Shown here: piece by piece, positions 34,444 to 42,691 of the stretch | How the letters are laid out: every line of letters starts with the position of its first letter | Position numbering within the stretch: position 1 is the first letter of the stretch | Source of the DNA: Prosthecobacter debontii | Lineage (GTDB): Bacteria; Verrucomicrobiota; Verrucomicrobiia; Verrucomicrobiales; Akkermansiaceae | NCBI GenBank assembly: GCA_945870855.1 | Contig: CAMBTP010000021.1 | Location: forward strand, 1 to 48,389 | Reading direction: 5' to 3' | DNA length: 48,389 nucleotides | Made by a program: the position numbers and the translations under genes | Notes under the pieces: model-generated | What the model saw: the letters and a program-made list of their open reading frames with translations, nothing else | Told to the model about the DNA's origin: nothing | The model's database searches: none

Positions 34444-35208
34444 TCACATTCTGAAATCCTCGCCGAGGTAGTATTTCCTGGCGATGGGGTCGTTGACGAG
34501 CTCGTTGGAGGCGCCTTCGAGGATGACCTTGCCGTCGTGGATGAGATAGGCGCGGTCGGTGATGGTGAGGGTCTCGCGGACGGAGTGATCGGTGATGAGG
34601 ATGGCGAGGCCGTCCTTTTCGCGGAGCTCGCGGACGATGCGCTGGATGTCCTCGACGGCGATGGGATCGATGCCGGCGAAAGGTTCGTCGAGCATCAGGA
34701 CCTTGGGATCGGAGCAGAGCGAGCGGGCGATGGCGAGGCGGCGCTTCTCGCCGCCGGAGAGGGTGATGGCGAGGGATTTGGAGAGTTTGGTGATGCCGAA
34801 GCGGTCGAGCAAGTCGTGGGCGCGGGCTTTCTGATCGGCGCGGGAGAGGCCGGGGCGGGTCTCGAGGATGGCGAGGAGATTATCGAGGACGGAGAGCTTG
34901 CGGAACACGGATTCCTCCTGCGGCAGGTAGCCTAGGCCGAGGCGGGCGCGGCGGTGCATGGGGAGCTTGGAAATATTCTCGCCGTTGAGGTGAATCGTAC
35001 CGGCCTCCGCAGGGATCAGCCCGGCGATCATGTAAAAAGAAGTGGTTTTTCCCGCGCCGTTGGGGCCGAGTAGGCCGACGATTTCCTTCGGCTGGACGCT
35101 GATACTTACGCCATCGACGACGGCGCGCCCGCCGTAGGTTTTGCGCAAGCCCTGGGCGGAGAGGACGGCGGATTCGGTGTTCTTGCAGGTGGAGCTGGGA
35201 TCGTGCAC
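34444..35208 (-). CDS. lptB: LPS export ABC transporter ATP-binding protein
   Basis: 254 aa, the usual LptB size. All ABC motifs are present: Walker A GPNGAGKTTSF (about 49-59), Q-loop YLPQEESVFRKLSV, signature LSGGEKRRLAIARSL, Walker B VLMLDEPFAGIDP, and switch His in ITDHSVRET. The last two features are typical of LptB, which powers extraction of lipopolysaccharide with LptF/LptG and delivers it to LptC-LptA. The LptC/LptA-like gene lies 39 nt upstream on the same strand, consistent with one operon. A 19-base phrase at 35218-35236 in the gap also occurs at 44866-44884. Confidence 0.95.
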   Translation of the reverse strand: MHDPSSTCKNTESAVLSAQGLRKTYGGRAVVDGVSISVQPKEIVGLLGPNGAGKTTSFYMIAGLIPAEAGTIHLNGENISKLPMHRRARLGLGYLPQEESVFRKLSVLDNLLAILETRPGLSRADQKARAHDLLDRFGITKLSKSLAITLSGGEKRRLAIARSLCSDPKVLMLDEPFAGIDPIAVEDIQRIVRELREKDGLAILITDHSVRETLTITDRAYLIHDGKVILEGASNELVNDPIARKYYLGEDFRM

Positions 35209-35247
35209 GTGTTCGGAAACTTTAAATTTTAAACCTTAAGGAAGAGG

Positions 35248-36489
35248 TCAGTTGCCTTTCAGGTTCATGTTACCGCCCATTTCCCAGTTGCCTTGGGTGG
35301 AGAAAGAGCCACTGGTGAGGAGGCGGAGGGTGAGGTTCGGTTCTTTGGCGCGGGCGAAGTAGGTGCCCTGTTTCACCCATGGGTAACCGCCGTGGATGAT
35401 GATCTCTCCGGTGGGGATGTTGTAGGTGAGAATGCGTCCGCTAGCCTGAATCGGCTCTTCTCGGCCAATAGCTTTCTGATCGATTAGAACCGCGCCCTCG
35501 GCGACGATTTTCTGCACATCGCCGAAGTTACCCATACCGGCTGGCTTCTTGACATTCTTTTTGGCACCCTTTTTCTCCGGCTTTTTCTCGAAGAATACCT
35601 TGAGCTGATCCACGCCGCTGAGGTCGAAACGCGGGTCGGTGACTTTCACTTTCCCGAGGTAAACGAGGATGCCTTCGTCCGAATCGAAATACATGCCGCC
35701 TTCGCAGGTGATCAGTGTGTCATCGGCGTCGGGTTTCACATCGAGCGGTTTCGCTTCGGCAGCGGCGGCGGGTGCCTCCGCTGCGATGTTTTTGATCTCG
35801 CTCGTGCTGATGAACGCCAGCGCGGCGTCCGAAGCCTTTTTCCCCTGCTCAACGGATTCGTTGAAACTCGCCTGCGTGCCGGCGGAGCGTTTGTCCACTT
35901 CCAGTTTCGCGGGAGCGGAGTCGGCCTTGATCGCGGCGAGTTCATCCTTGGAAACGAACGCGGGCGGCACTGCGACGAGCGGTGCGGGCGCAAGGCAGAG
36001 CGCAACGAGTGCGGCGGCGGAAAAGGGGCTGCTATTCATAGAGGTGGCGGCGGGAGGGGCGGAGATCCGGGTGGTCGCGGGGCCTTTTAGGAAACCCTCG
36101 CCTTCCTGCAAAGAATACACAAGGCCGCTGCCCCGGGCAACCAGCCTATCAGTGGTGATCTCCACCGGCTCATTCGCGAAAAGCCGGGACTTATTTTGAT
36201 CGAGCAGCACGTTCTCCATATCCACTTTTCCGCGCAGGGTGCGGTCGCGGTTAAAAAAGCGGATGCGCACGTCCTCGCCCTGCACCCTCCCGGAGTCGAT
36301 CAGGGTCATGGTCTCCGCTTTCATATCACCTATGAGATTATGATCCTCGTCATAGCGGGGCAGCAGTATGCCCTTGAGCACGCTGCCATCCGGCAAAAGG
36401 GAAACCGGGGTTTTCTTCATATCCGGCGAGATTCCCTGGGAGCAAAGCGCAGGGGCGGCGAACAGGAAAATGAAAACGAAACGCGTCAA
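35248..36489 (-). CDS. LptC-LptA-like fusion protein (LPS transport, OstA domains)
   Basis: 413 aa. After a signal peptide (MTRFVFIFLFAAPALCS), residues 35-145 have the LptC-like beta-jellyroll pattern (MTLIDSGRVQGEDVRIRFFN, EITTDRLVARGSGLVYSL). Residues 156-176 are strongly hydrophobic (SAAALVALCLAPAPLVAV) and look like a second leader, preceded by an internal Met151. Residues 255-405 form a second OstA/LptA-like region (TLITCEGGMYFDSDEGILVYLGKV then VQKIVAEGAVLIDQKAIG and ILTYNIPTGEIIIHGG). A Lys-rich linker sits inside that region. The gene precedes lptB. It probably bridges the periplasm for LPS. Whether it works as one chain or also from the internal start cannot be told from sequence. 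Confidence 0.82.
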   Translation of the reverse strand: MTRFVFIFLFAAPALCSQGISPDMKKTPVSLLPDGSVLKGILLPRYDEDHNLIGDMKAETMTLIDSGRVQGEDVRIRFFNRDRTLRGKVDMENVLLDQNKSRLFANEPVEITTDRLVARGSGLVYSLQEGEGFLKGPATTRISAPPAATSMNSSPFSAAALVALCLAPAPLVAVPPAFVSKDELAAIKADSAPAKLEVDKRSAGTQASFNESVEQGKKASDAALAFISTSEIKNIAAEAPAAAAEAKPLDVKPDADDTLITCEGGMYFDSDEGILVYLGKVKVTDPRFDLSGVDQLKVFFEKKPEKKGAKKNVKKPAGMGNFGDVQKIVAEGAVLIDQKAIGREEPIQASGRILTYNIPTGEIIIHGGYPWVKQGTYFARAKEPNLTLRLLTSGSFSTQGNWEMGGNMNLKGN

Positions 36490-36646
36490 TCTAGGTTCAG
36501 GTTAGTTTGTGGATCGGAAATAAATCTAACCGCTGAGCTACTTCATACAATCGTAATATATGCGGCACGGTAAATCTCCGTCAGCGGTGAGAAAGGTTCG
36601 AATAAGTGGAGTTGATTCGCGCACGCGGCGCGGTGATGCTCCGCGC

Positions 36647-37111
36647 ATGAAACCAAAGGTTGGCGAGACAGCACCGGATTTCACCGCAGTGGTGGTGGAC
36701 GGGGAGAAGGAAACAGAACTCACGCTCTCCGCGTTGCGCGGCGAAACAGTGGTGCTCGTTTTTTACCCGAAGGACAGCACGCCGGGCTGCACGATCCAGG
36801 CTTGCTCGCTGCGCGACCATTGGGCGGAACTCAAGGGCAAGGCGCGCGTGTTTGGGGTCAGCGCGGACGGCGCGGCGAGCCATAAAAAGTTCATTTCCAA
36901 ACGGCAACTGCCCTACCCGCTCATCGCGGATTCGGACAAGGTGGTCTGCGAGGCCTTCGGCGTGTGGCTGAAGAAATCCTTTATGGGAAAATCATTCATG
37001 GGCGTGGAGCGCAGCACCTTCGTGATCGACCCGGACGGGCGCATCAAGGCGGTCTTGGAAAAGGTCTCGCCGCTGAGCCACACGGAGAAACTTCTAGAAA
37101 TCCTCGGATGA
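36647..37111 (+). CDS. bcp: Peroxiredoxin, BCP/PrxQ type
   Basis: 154 aa from ATG 36647, where the protein begins as family members do (MKPKVGETAPDF); the frame is open to 36560 but that leader is basic and not conserved-looking. The peroxidatic motif is FYPKDSTPGCTIQACSLRD, with Cys48 as peroxidatic and Cys53 as the resolving residue five positions later, the atypical two-Cys BCP arrangement. GVSADGAASHKKF and FGVWLKKSFMGK are further family marks. It reduces organic and hydrogen peroxides using thioredoxin. Its stop overlaps the next ATG (37108-37111). Confidence 0.95.
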   Translation: MKPKVGETAPDFTAVVVDGEKETELTLSALRGETVVLVFYPKDSTPGCTIQACSLRDHWAELKGKARVFGVSADGAASHKKFISKRQLPYPLIADSDKVVCEAFGVWLKKSFMGKSFMGVERSTFVIDPDGRIKAVLEKVSPLSHTEKLLEILG

Positions 37112-37566
37112 GCGATAAAGGGCAGGCAATGGATCATCCTCACATCGGGCTGGCGGTTCTTTCCGCCGGCGCGATGGCGCTCGCCTTGTCGGCGGGACTG
37201 AGTTTCCTCGGACTCATAGGGAAAGTGGACGGATTTTTGGAAAGCTGGATCGCCCCGGAAAGCATGGTCTCCCCTCCGAATTTCCTCAACCCTATCGAGC
37301 TATGGGGAGGCTCCGCCTTGCTCGCATTCCTCCTCCCCGCCGTCATCCTCAACGTCCCCGGCCTGTGGCGCAGGCTGGTGATCTGGATTTTCACCTTCGC
37401 GCTGACCCTCGCATGGGGGCCGGTGCTGCTGCTGGCGTCGCACAAGCCGGAGATCGGCGTGGCGCTGGTCGCCGTGCTCTGGTCGGGTGTCTGCGCGATG
37501 TTCTATACTACCAACCACGCCCTGCCCGTGGACAAAACCCCAACGAATAACCATGGCGCGAGCTGA
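37108..37566 (+). CDS. Small integral membrane protein, unknown function
   Basis: 152 aa from ATG 37108, selected by the ATGA overlap with bcp; the longer frame back to 36964 is a shadow of bcp. Four hydrophobic segments are visible (about 10-33 LAVLSAGAMALALSAGLSFLG, 70-88 GGSALLAFLLPAVILNV, 93-113 LVIWIFTFALTLAWGPVLLLA, 116-135 IGVALVAVLWSGVCAM), with a hydrophilic loop about 36-65. The topology resembles the membrane part of CHASE2-type sensors, but no sensor or output domain is present. It overlaps the recR start by 14 nt, so it lies between bcp and recR in one operon. Not recognised. Confidence 0.7.
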   Translation: MSDKGQAMDHPHIGLAVLSAGAMALALSAGLSFLGLIGKVDGFLESWIAPESMVSPPNFLNPIELWGGSALLAFLLPAVILNVPGLWRRLVIWIFTFALTLAWGPVLLLASHKPEIGVALVAVLWSGVCAMFYTTNHALPVDKTPTNNHGAS

Positions 37567-38158
37567 CTTCCCCATCCCCGTCCGCGCTCTCGTCAACGAG
37601 CTCAAACGCCTGCCCGGCATCGGCCCGCGCAGCGCCGAGCGGATGGCTGTCTGGCTCCTGCAAAACAAGAAGGCCGAGCCAAAAGTTCTCGCCGAAGCGC
37701 TTGTCAAAGCGGACGAGGAAATCATCGCCTGCCCAGTCTGTGGATTTTTCGCCACCCGCGAAGGCTGCGATATCTGCGACGATCCGAAGCGTGACGACTC
37801 CATCCTCTGCGTGGTCGAACAGGCGACCGATGTGATTCCGCTGGAAAGATCCGGCGCATTCAAGGGACGCTACCATTGCCTCGGCGGGAAGCTCTCGCCT
37901 CTCGACCGTGTCTCTCCGGAAGACCTAAACATCCCCGCCCTCATGCGGCGTGTCGAGATCGGCGGCGGCATGGAAATCATCCTCGCCCTTGGCGCGGACG
38001 TAGAGGGCGAGGCGACCTCGAATTACCTCGCCGACATGATGCGCGGAAAGCCCGTGAAGCTCACCCGCATCGCGCAGGGCCTCCCTGCCGGCGGCGGCCT
38101 TGAGCACGCCGATGAACTCACGCTGATCCGCGCGTTGCAAGGACGGCGGGATTTCTGA
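37553..38158 (+). CDS. recR: Recombination mediator RecR
   Basis: 201 aa, standard RecR length, from ATG 37553. The helix-hairpin-helix (LKRLPGIGPRSAERMAVWLL) is at 16-36, the zinc finger CPVCGFFATREGCDIC follows at about 58-73, then the Toprim domain (ILCVVEQATDVIPLERS with its conserved Glu, and RYHCLGGKLSPLDRVSPEDL in sequence), and the C-terminal ALGADVEGEATSNYLADM stretch. RecR acts with RecO and RecF to load RecA on gapped DNA. It ends 29 nt before the inverted composite repeat. Confidence 0.97.
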   Translation: MARADFPIPVRALVNELKRLPGIGPRSAERMAVWLLQNKKAEPKVLAEALVKADEEIIACPVCGFFATREGCDICDDPKRDDSILCVVEQATDVIPLERSGAFKGRYHCLGGKLSPLDRVSPEDLNIPALMRRVEIGGGMEIILALGADVEGEATSNYLADMMRGKPVKLTRIAQGLPAGGGLEHADELTLIRALQGRRDF

Positions 38159-38186
38159 GCGCGCTCACGATCAAGCAAGATAGATC

Positions 38187-38465
38187 ATTTGCCAAAAATC
38201 CTTGCGCAGATCCATACCGCCGGAGGCTTTGGACTGCTGCGGTTCTCATCCGCAGCTTTTTGGGTGCGTGATGGAAATACGAAGTAAACTGGGAGTAACC
38301 TGTCCGAATGAGAAGATTTTGAACCGCCAAGGAAGAGAAGTTCGCCAAGGAGGAATTGTTTTTTGCATTCTTCACTTTTCTTACTTGGCGCTCTTGGCGG
38401 TGAAAATTCTCCCTATGGAGAAGGGTCTTGCAGCCCCTTTACGGAGGACTCGGAAATCGGTTCGC
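38187..38465 (+). repeat. Composite repeat, copy 2 (modules B then A)
   Basis: Module B (38187-38323) includes the GCTGCGG-TTCTCAT-CCGCAGC hairpin. Module A (38316-38465) starts with TTGAACCGCCAAGGAAGAG and contains CTATGGAGAAGGGTCTTGCA followed by GCCCCTTTACGGAGGACTC. Both match, in inverted orientation, the copy at 33876-34289. Copy 2 has about 38 extra bases near 38365-38403 and lacks nested element 3. It accounts for most of the 344-base gap between recR and rlmN. Confidence 0.85.
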
Positions 38466-38502
38466 ACGAACTTTTAGCTAACGGTATAGTCAAAACCGGC
38501 GC

Positions 38503-39567
38503 CTACCGTTTCATCTTTGCCGCCTTCAGCATTCCGCAACCCGCGGCGACATCGATGCCGCGGCGTTGGCGGAAGGTGCAGGGGATGCCGGCTTGGCTGA
38601 GGGTTTGCTGGAAGGCGCGGCCGGATGAACTACTATGACCATCGTAGCCTTCGGTAGGGTTCAGGGGGATGAGGTTCACGTGGCTGTCGATACCCTCCAG
38701 CAAGACGGCGAGGCGGCGGGCGGTGTCTTCGGAATCGTTTTTTCCAGCGATGAGAGTCCACTCAAAAAAGATACGTTTCCCCGTGTCCCGAGAGTAGCTG
38801 CGGCAGGCGGCGATGAGGGTTTCGAGATCCCACTTTTTGCTAGCGGGGACGAGGGCGGAGCGCTCCGCCTCGGTGGAGCCGTGAAGGCTGACGGCGAGGC
38901 GGTAAGGGCGTTTTTCCTCCGCCATGCGCAGGATATTCGGGACGTAGCCGACGGTGCTGATCGCGATTCGTGCAGGGCCGATCGCGCAGCCGCGGGAGTC
39001 GGAAACGATGTCCATCGCTTTCATAACGGCATCATAATTATGCAGCGGCTCGCCCATACCCATGAGGACGAGATTGCGGAGGTGGCGGTGCGGATGGCTG
39101 GCGGCGAGGACGCGGCGAACGTGCAGCACCTGCGCGATGATTTCACCGGCGGTGAGGTGTCGCACGAAACCCATCTGACCGGTGGCGCAAAACACGCATC
39201 CCATCGCACAGCCAGCCTGCGAGCTGACGCAGGCGGTGAAGCGCCCCGCGTATTCCATCAGCACCGTCTCGATGACCTGTCCGTCGGCGAGGCGGAGCAG
39301 GTATTTGCGGGTGAGGCCGTCGGAGCTGTGGATTTCCTCCGCTTGCTCGGGGAGATCGATAAAATGGGTTTTCCCGGCACCGACATTTTCAGAAACCCAT
39401 TTCGCTAGCGGCGGGGAAAGCGCGACGGCGGCGGGATCCGCGGCGGCTTGGCGGTGGATCGTGCTCCAGAGCTGCTTTGCGTGGTGGGCCAGCACGCCGT
39501 CTGCGACGAGAACGCTTTCAAGCTCGGCAAAAGTGAGGCCGAGAAGGGGATTTCCAGAAACACTCAC
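38503..39567 (-). CDS. rlmN: Dual-specificity RNA methyltransferase RlmN
   Basis: 354 aa. The radical SAM cluster motif is C120-x3-C124-x2-C127 (GCAMGCVFCATGQMGF), followed by LVLMGMGEPLHNYDAV and ISTVGYVPNI. The second catalytic Cys, which carries the methyl during transfer, is C344 near the end (DVAAGCGM). It methylates C2 of A2503 in 23S rRNA and of A37 in some tRNAs. The start is GTG 39567, overlapping the stop of the OmpA-like gene (GTGA), so translation is coupled to an envelope protein gene, an unexpected partner. Confidence 0.96.
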   Translation of the reverse strand: MSVSGNPLLGLTFAELESVLVADGVLAHHAKQLWSTIHRQAAADPAAVALSPPLAKWVSENVGAGKTHFIDLPEQAEEIHSSDGLTRKYLLRLADGQVIETVLMEYAGRFTACVSSQAGCAMGCVFCATGQMGFVRHLTAGEIIAQVLHVRRVLAASHPHRHLRNLVLMGMGEPLHNYDAVMKAMDIVSDSRGCAIGPARIAISTVGYVPNILRMAEEKRPYRLAVSLHGSTEAERSALVPASKKWDLETLIAACRSYSRDTGKRIFFEWTLIAGKNDSEDTARRLAVLLEGIDSHVNLIPLNPTEGYDGHSSSSGRAFQQTLSQAGIPCTFRQRRGIDVAAGCGMLKAAKMKR

Positions 39568-40808
39568 GGCTCAACGGGAACAGCGCGGAGCGCGGGTGGC
39601 TCCTCGATAGGTGTGGCTCTGAGGATCTCGGGCTCCTCCGGGACCGGCATAGCCTTGGGCGGCTCCGGAGTGATGTTTGGCTTGATCAAGATCGCCTTCG
39701 GAGGGGCGGGCGGAGGGGTTGGCTCGGGCACGGGGCGGGCTTTTGGCGTGGGCTTGATTGGCTCGTCAGTGGGCGGGGTTTTCCGCATCCGGATCTCGAC
39801 CCGGCGGTTGGGAGATTGTGCGTCGGCATCGCCATCAGCGACCAGCGGCTTGGATTTCCCAAAGCCACGCGTGATGATGCGCTCGGGGTTCATGCGCATT
39901 GAGGAAACGAGATAATCTTTTACCGATTCCGCGCGTTTGCGGGAGAGCTCGATGTTGAACTCCTCACCGCCGATCAAATCGCTGTGACCTTCGATCCAGC
40001 AATAGAGATTAGGATTTTTGTCGATCAGCAGGGCGAGCTTCATCAGCCCGACCTTGGCGCTCTCGCGGAGCTCGGTTCGGTTGAACTCGAAGAGCAGGTC
40101 GCTGGGTAGCAGGGTTTTCTTGGAAAGAAGAATGTTCGCAGGCAGGTCAAGCAACTCGTCGAGCGATTTAACACCATCGAGCTTGCCATTATCGACTTGG
40201 CCGTTGTTGCCGCCCTTGATGAGGTCTTCGGTGAATTTCGTCATCTCACCGTCATCCACTTGCACGGCACCGGGATCGACGGTGATCTGCCCGACGGCCG
40301 ACGGTTTCAGCTCCGACTCCATCCGCCCGAAATCCGGCAAATCCGCTTCAAGATCAAAGTTCGAGGAAACCGTGGTGTCCGGGGCGTCGAGTTCGCCTTC
40401 CGCCAGCGGACTGGAAATTTTCAGGGCGTAGGCGGGATCGACCACGTTCGGGGCGATGTCGATCTCGGGATCCTCGGGCAGGAGGTCGAGCAGATCCACC
40501 TGTTCCAGCAAAGCAGCAGTTTCGTTGGGCGGGGTGATGATTTCCTCCGGTGGCAAGGCGCGATCCGGCTCGTAGGGCTTCACTTCCACTTGGCGGATGT
40601 TAATTTGCCCGGTGGAAATTTCCTCCGGCTGCTGAATGCCGAGCGCGAATTTCACTTGGTCTAGGGCGAAAAACACCAGCGCATGCAGCAAGATGGAGAC
40701 AACCATCGCCGCCGTCGCCCAGCGACCGAGGTGTTCGGATCCTGGGAGGCGGTAGGTGTCTTCTTCGCGCGTCTCGCTCCAGCGATACCCTTGCTCCATG
40801 GAGGGCAT
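39564..40808 (-). CDS. Inner-membrane-anchored OmpA-family protein with Pro-rich tail
   Basis: 414 aa. About 28 cytoplasmic residues are followed by one uncleaved membrane helix (ATAAMVVSILLHALVFFALD), a placement like TonB or MotB rather than an exported OmpA. A long acidic/Pro-rich region runs to about 235. The OmpA-like peptidoglycan-binding domain is about 240-350 (LLFEFNRTELRESAKVGL, IEGHSDLIGGEEFNIELSRK with its Asp, and SPNRRVEIRM with its Arg). The tail (350-414) is Pro/Lys/Glu-rich with PEPTPPPAPPKA, TonB-like. It could bridge the membrane to peptidoglycan. It is coupled to rlmN by GTGA overlap. Confidence 0.85.
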   Translation of the reverse strand: MPSMEQGYRWSETREEDTYRLPGSEHLGRWATAAMVVSILLHALVFFALDQVKFALGIQQPEEISTGQINIRQVEVKPYEPDRALPPEEIITPPNETAALLEQVDLLDLLPEDPEIDIAPNVVDPAYALKISSPLAEGELDAPDTTVSSNFDLEADLPDFGRMESELKPSAVGQITVDPGAVQVDDGEMTKFTEDLIKGGNNGQVDNGKLDGVKSLDELLDLPANILLSKKTLLPSDLLFEFNRTELRESAKVGLMKLALLIDKNPNLYCWIEGHSDLIGGEEFNIELSRKRAESVKDYLVSSMRMNPERIITRGFGKSKPLVADGDADAQSPNRRVEIRMRKTPPTDEPIKPTPKARPVPEPTPPPAPPKAILIKPNITPEPPKAMPVPEEPEILRATPIEEPPALRAVPVEP

Positions 40809-41091
40809 GATAAACCATACAAAGATGCTGGCAATGCCTGAAAAAGTTCCTGCAAAGAAGAAGGCCGAGCGCTCGCTCCAAGATTGATACTCTGAAACTT
40901 TTTCCCGCCCCGTTATGAAAAATCCGGGTTTTGCTCAATTTACGGTTGTCAATCCGTGGGGAAAATAGATGGTTTAGCTAAGTTGATTAAATGCTCTGAC
41001 AGCATGACTGCGTATGCAGACTCTGCATGGATCTTTTCCGATCCAGCCCGCCCCTCCCCTGGCGGCGCATTCCTATCCTGCGCCTACTCCC

Positions 41092-42630
41092 ATGATCCCC
41101 AAACCAACGAACCCCACCATCGAGGTTATGCAAACCGCCCTGTTCGACGAATCACCCGCCATCGCCCCTCAAAAAAAATCCCGCCGCACGGCCGCCCAAG
41201 CCATCGAGGAATTCGGCCTTAAAGCCCCCTCGAAACACGGGAAAAACTACGTCCTCGACACGAATGTCCTGCTCCATGACCCAGCCTGTCTGGAGCGTTT
41301 CAAGGAAAACCATCTCTGTATTCTCGTCGATGTTCTAGCTGAGCTCGACAAGTTCAAGAGCGAGCAGACCGAGCGCGGAGCCAACGCCCGCCGGGTTCAT
41401 CGCCGCCTGACAGATATCTTCGGAAACTCAGAAATGGTGACGCGCGGCGTGCCTACTGAAGGCGGCGGCACGATCCGCCTGGTGATCTACGATCCCGATG
41501 CCTGCCCAGACAATTCCGACCAGCTCAAGCAGTTCTACCGTATTTTCCCGGACCGCGAGCGCGTCGATCACCGCATCCTCGCCGCCTGCTTCCTCCTCCG
41601 CCAATACAACCCGGACGGCCAGGTCGCGCTTGTCACCAAAGACATCAACTTGCAACTCAAGGCACGCGCGGTCAACATCGAGTGCCAGGACTACCTCAAC
41701 GACAAAGTCGATGCCCGCGAGGTCTCAAACTACGATGTGCGCCGCGTCGAGGTGGACACCGCGGAGCTTCACCGTTTCGCCAGCAGTGGCGAGCTCGATA
41801 TCGAAGAGGAGCGACGCCATGGGGTCGCGATCAACGAATACGTTCTGCTCGCTTGCGGGGAAAAACAAACCATCCCCGCGCGCCTTCATTTCAGCGGAAA
41901 CTTCGTCCGGTTGAACATTCCTGAGGTGCTGAAAATCCCCGACGGCCAATCGCTTAAGCCGCTCAACCTCGGCCAACGCTGCCTGATCGACGCGCTGCTC
42001 AATCCGGATATTTCCCTCGTGACATGCTACGGTCACGCGGGAACTGGTAAGACCCTCGTCGCTGTCGCCGCTGGATTGCATGAAATGTTCAACCGGAAAT
42101 ACAACGGCATCACCGTCAGCCGCCCCGTCGTTTCCATGGGTGATCAGCTTGGTTTTCTGCCCGGCTCGCTCGATGAGAAAATGCGCCCCTGGCTCCAGCC
42201 CATCCACGATGCGCTCGATCTCCTGATGCGCCCGAACGTCCCGCTCGGGCCGAAGCGCAAGCAATCCAAGCCGGGGGATTCCGTCACCGCCAAGAAGCCT
42301 TACGAGATCCTGATGGAACAGGGCATCCTTGAGATCGAGGCGCTCTGCTATATCCGTGGGCGCTCGATTCCAAACCGCTTTTTTATTCTCGATGAGGCGC
42401 AGCAACTCACCCCGCAGGAGGCGAAAACAATTGTTACCCGCATGTCGCGGGACTCGAAGCTCGTCCTCGTCGGCGATCCCGCGCAGATCGACAATCCCTA
42501 CGTGGACAGCCGCAGCAACGGCCTCGTCTACACCCGCAACCGCTTGAAAGGCCAGCCTTTCGTAGCCCACGTCGCCCTCAACCGCGGCGAGCGCTCCGAA
42601 CTCGCCGAGGCGGGCGCGCAGCTGATGTAA
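41092..42630 (+). CDS. PhoH-family ATPase with N-terminal PIN nuclease domain (PhoH2)
   Basis: 512 aa from ATG 41092; ATG 41014 and ATG 41128 are alternatives, since the first 40 residues are Pro-rich and unconserved-looking. The PIN domain (about 50-200) has DTNVLLHDP, VDVLAELDKFK, RVDHRILAACFLL and LVTKDINL, giving the acidic residues of an RNase site. The PhoH domain starts near 285 with NPDISLVTCYGHAGTGKT (Walker A), then PVVSMGDQLGFLPGSLDEKM and Walker B FFILDEAQQLTP, and ends LVLVGDPAQIDNPYVDS. PIN-PhoH proteins are RNA helicase/ribonucleases, proposed for RNA decay in stress. Single gene, divergent from the OmpA-like unit. Confidence 0.93.
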   Translation: MIPKPTNPTIEVMQTALFDESPAIAPQKKSRRTAAQAIEEFGLKAPSKHGKNYVLDTNVLLHDPACLERFKENHLCILVDVLAELDKFKSEQTERGANARRVHRRLTDIFGNSEMVTRGVPTEGGGTIRLVIYDPDACPDNSDQLKQFYRIFPDRERVDHRILAACFLLRQYNPDGQVALVTKDINLQLKARAVNIECQDYLNDKVDAREVSNYDVRRVEVDTAELHRFASSGELDIEEERRHGVAINEYVLLACGEKQTIPARLHFSGNFVRLNIPEVLKIPDGQSLKPLNLGQRCLIDALLNPDISLVTCYGHAGTGKTLVAVAAGLHEMFNRKYNGITVSRPVVSMGDQLGFLPGSLDEKMRPWLQPIHDALDLLMRPNVPLGPKRKQSKPGDSVTAKKPYEILMEQGILEIEALCYIRGRSIPNRFFILDEAQQLTPQEAKTIVTRMSRDSKLVLVGDPAQIDNPYVDSRSNGLVYTRNRLKGQPFVAHVALNRGERSELAEAGAQLM

Positions 42631-42691
42631 TCGCATACGGATCATATCAAGGGTTGTCGAAAACCGCGCGGACGATTAGAAATATTTGCTA

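Noticed and set aside
36964..37107. Longer start for the small membrane protein after bcp
   Set aside because: The extra residues are bcp read out of frame; ATG 37108 overlaps the bcp stop.
33675..38465. CRISPR array
   Set aside because: The repeats are inverted, few, of unequal spacing and not tandem direct repeats; no cas genes are present.
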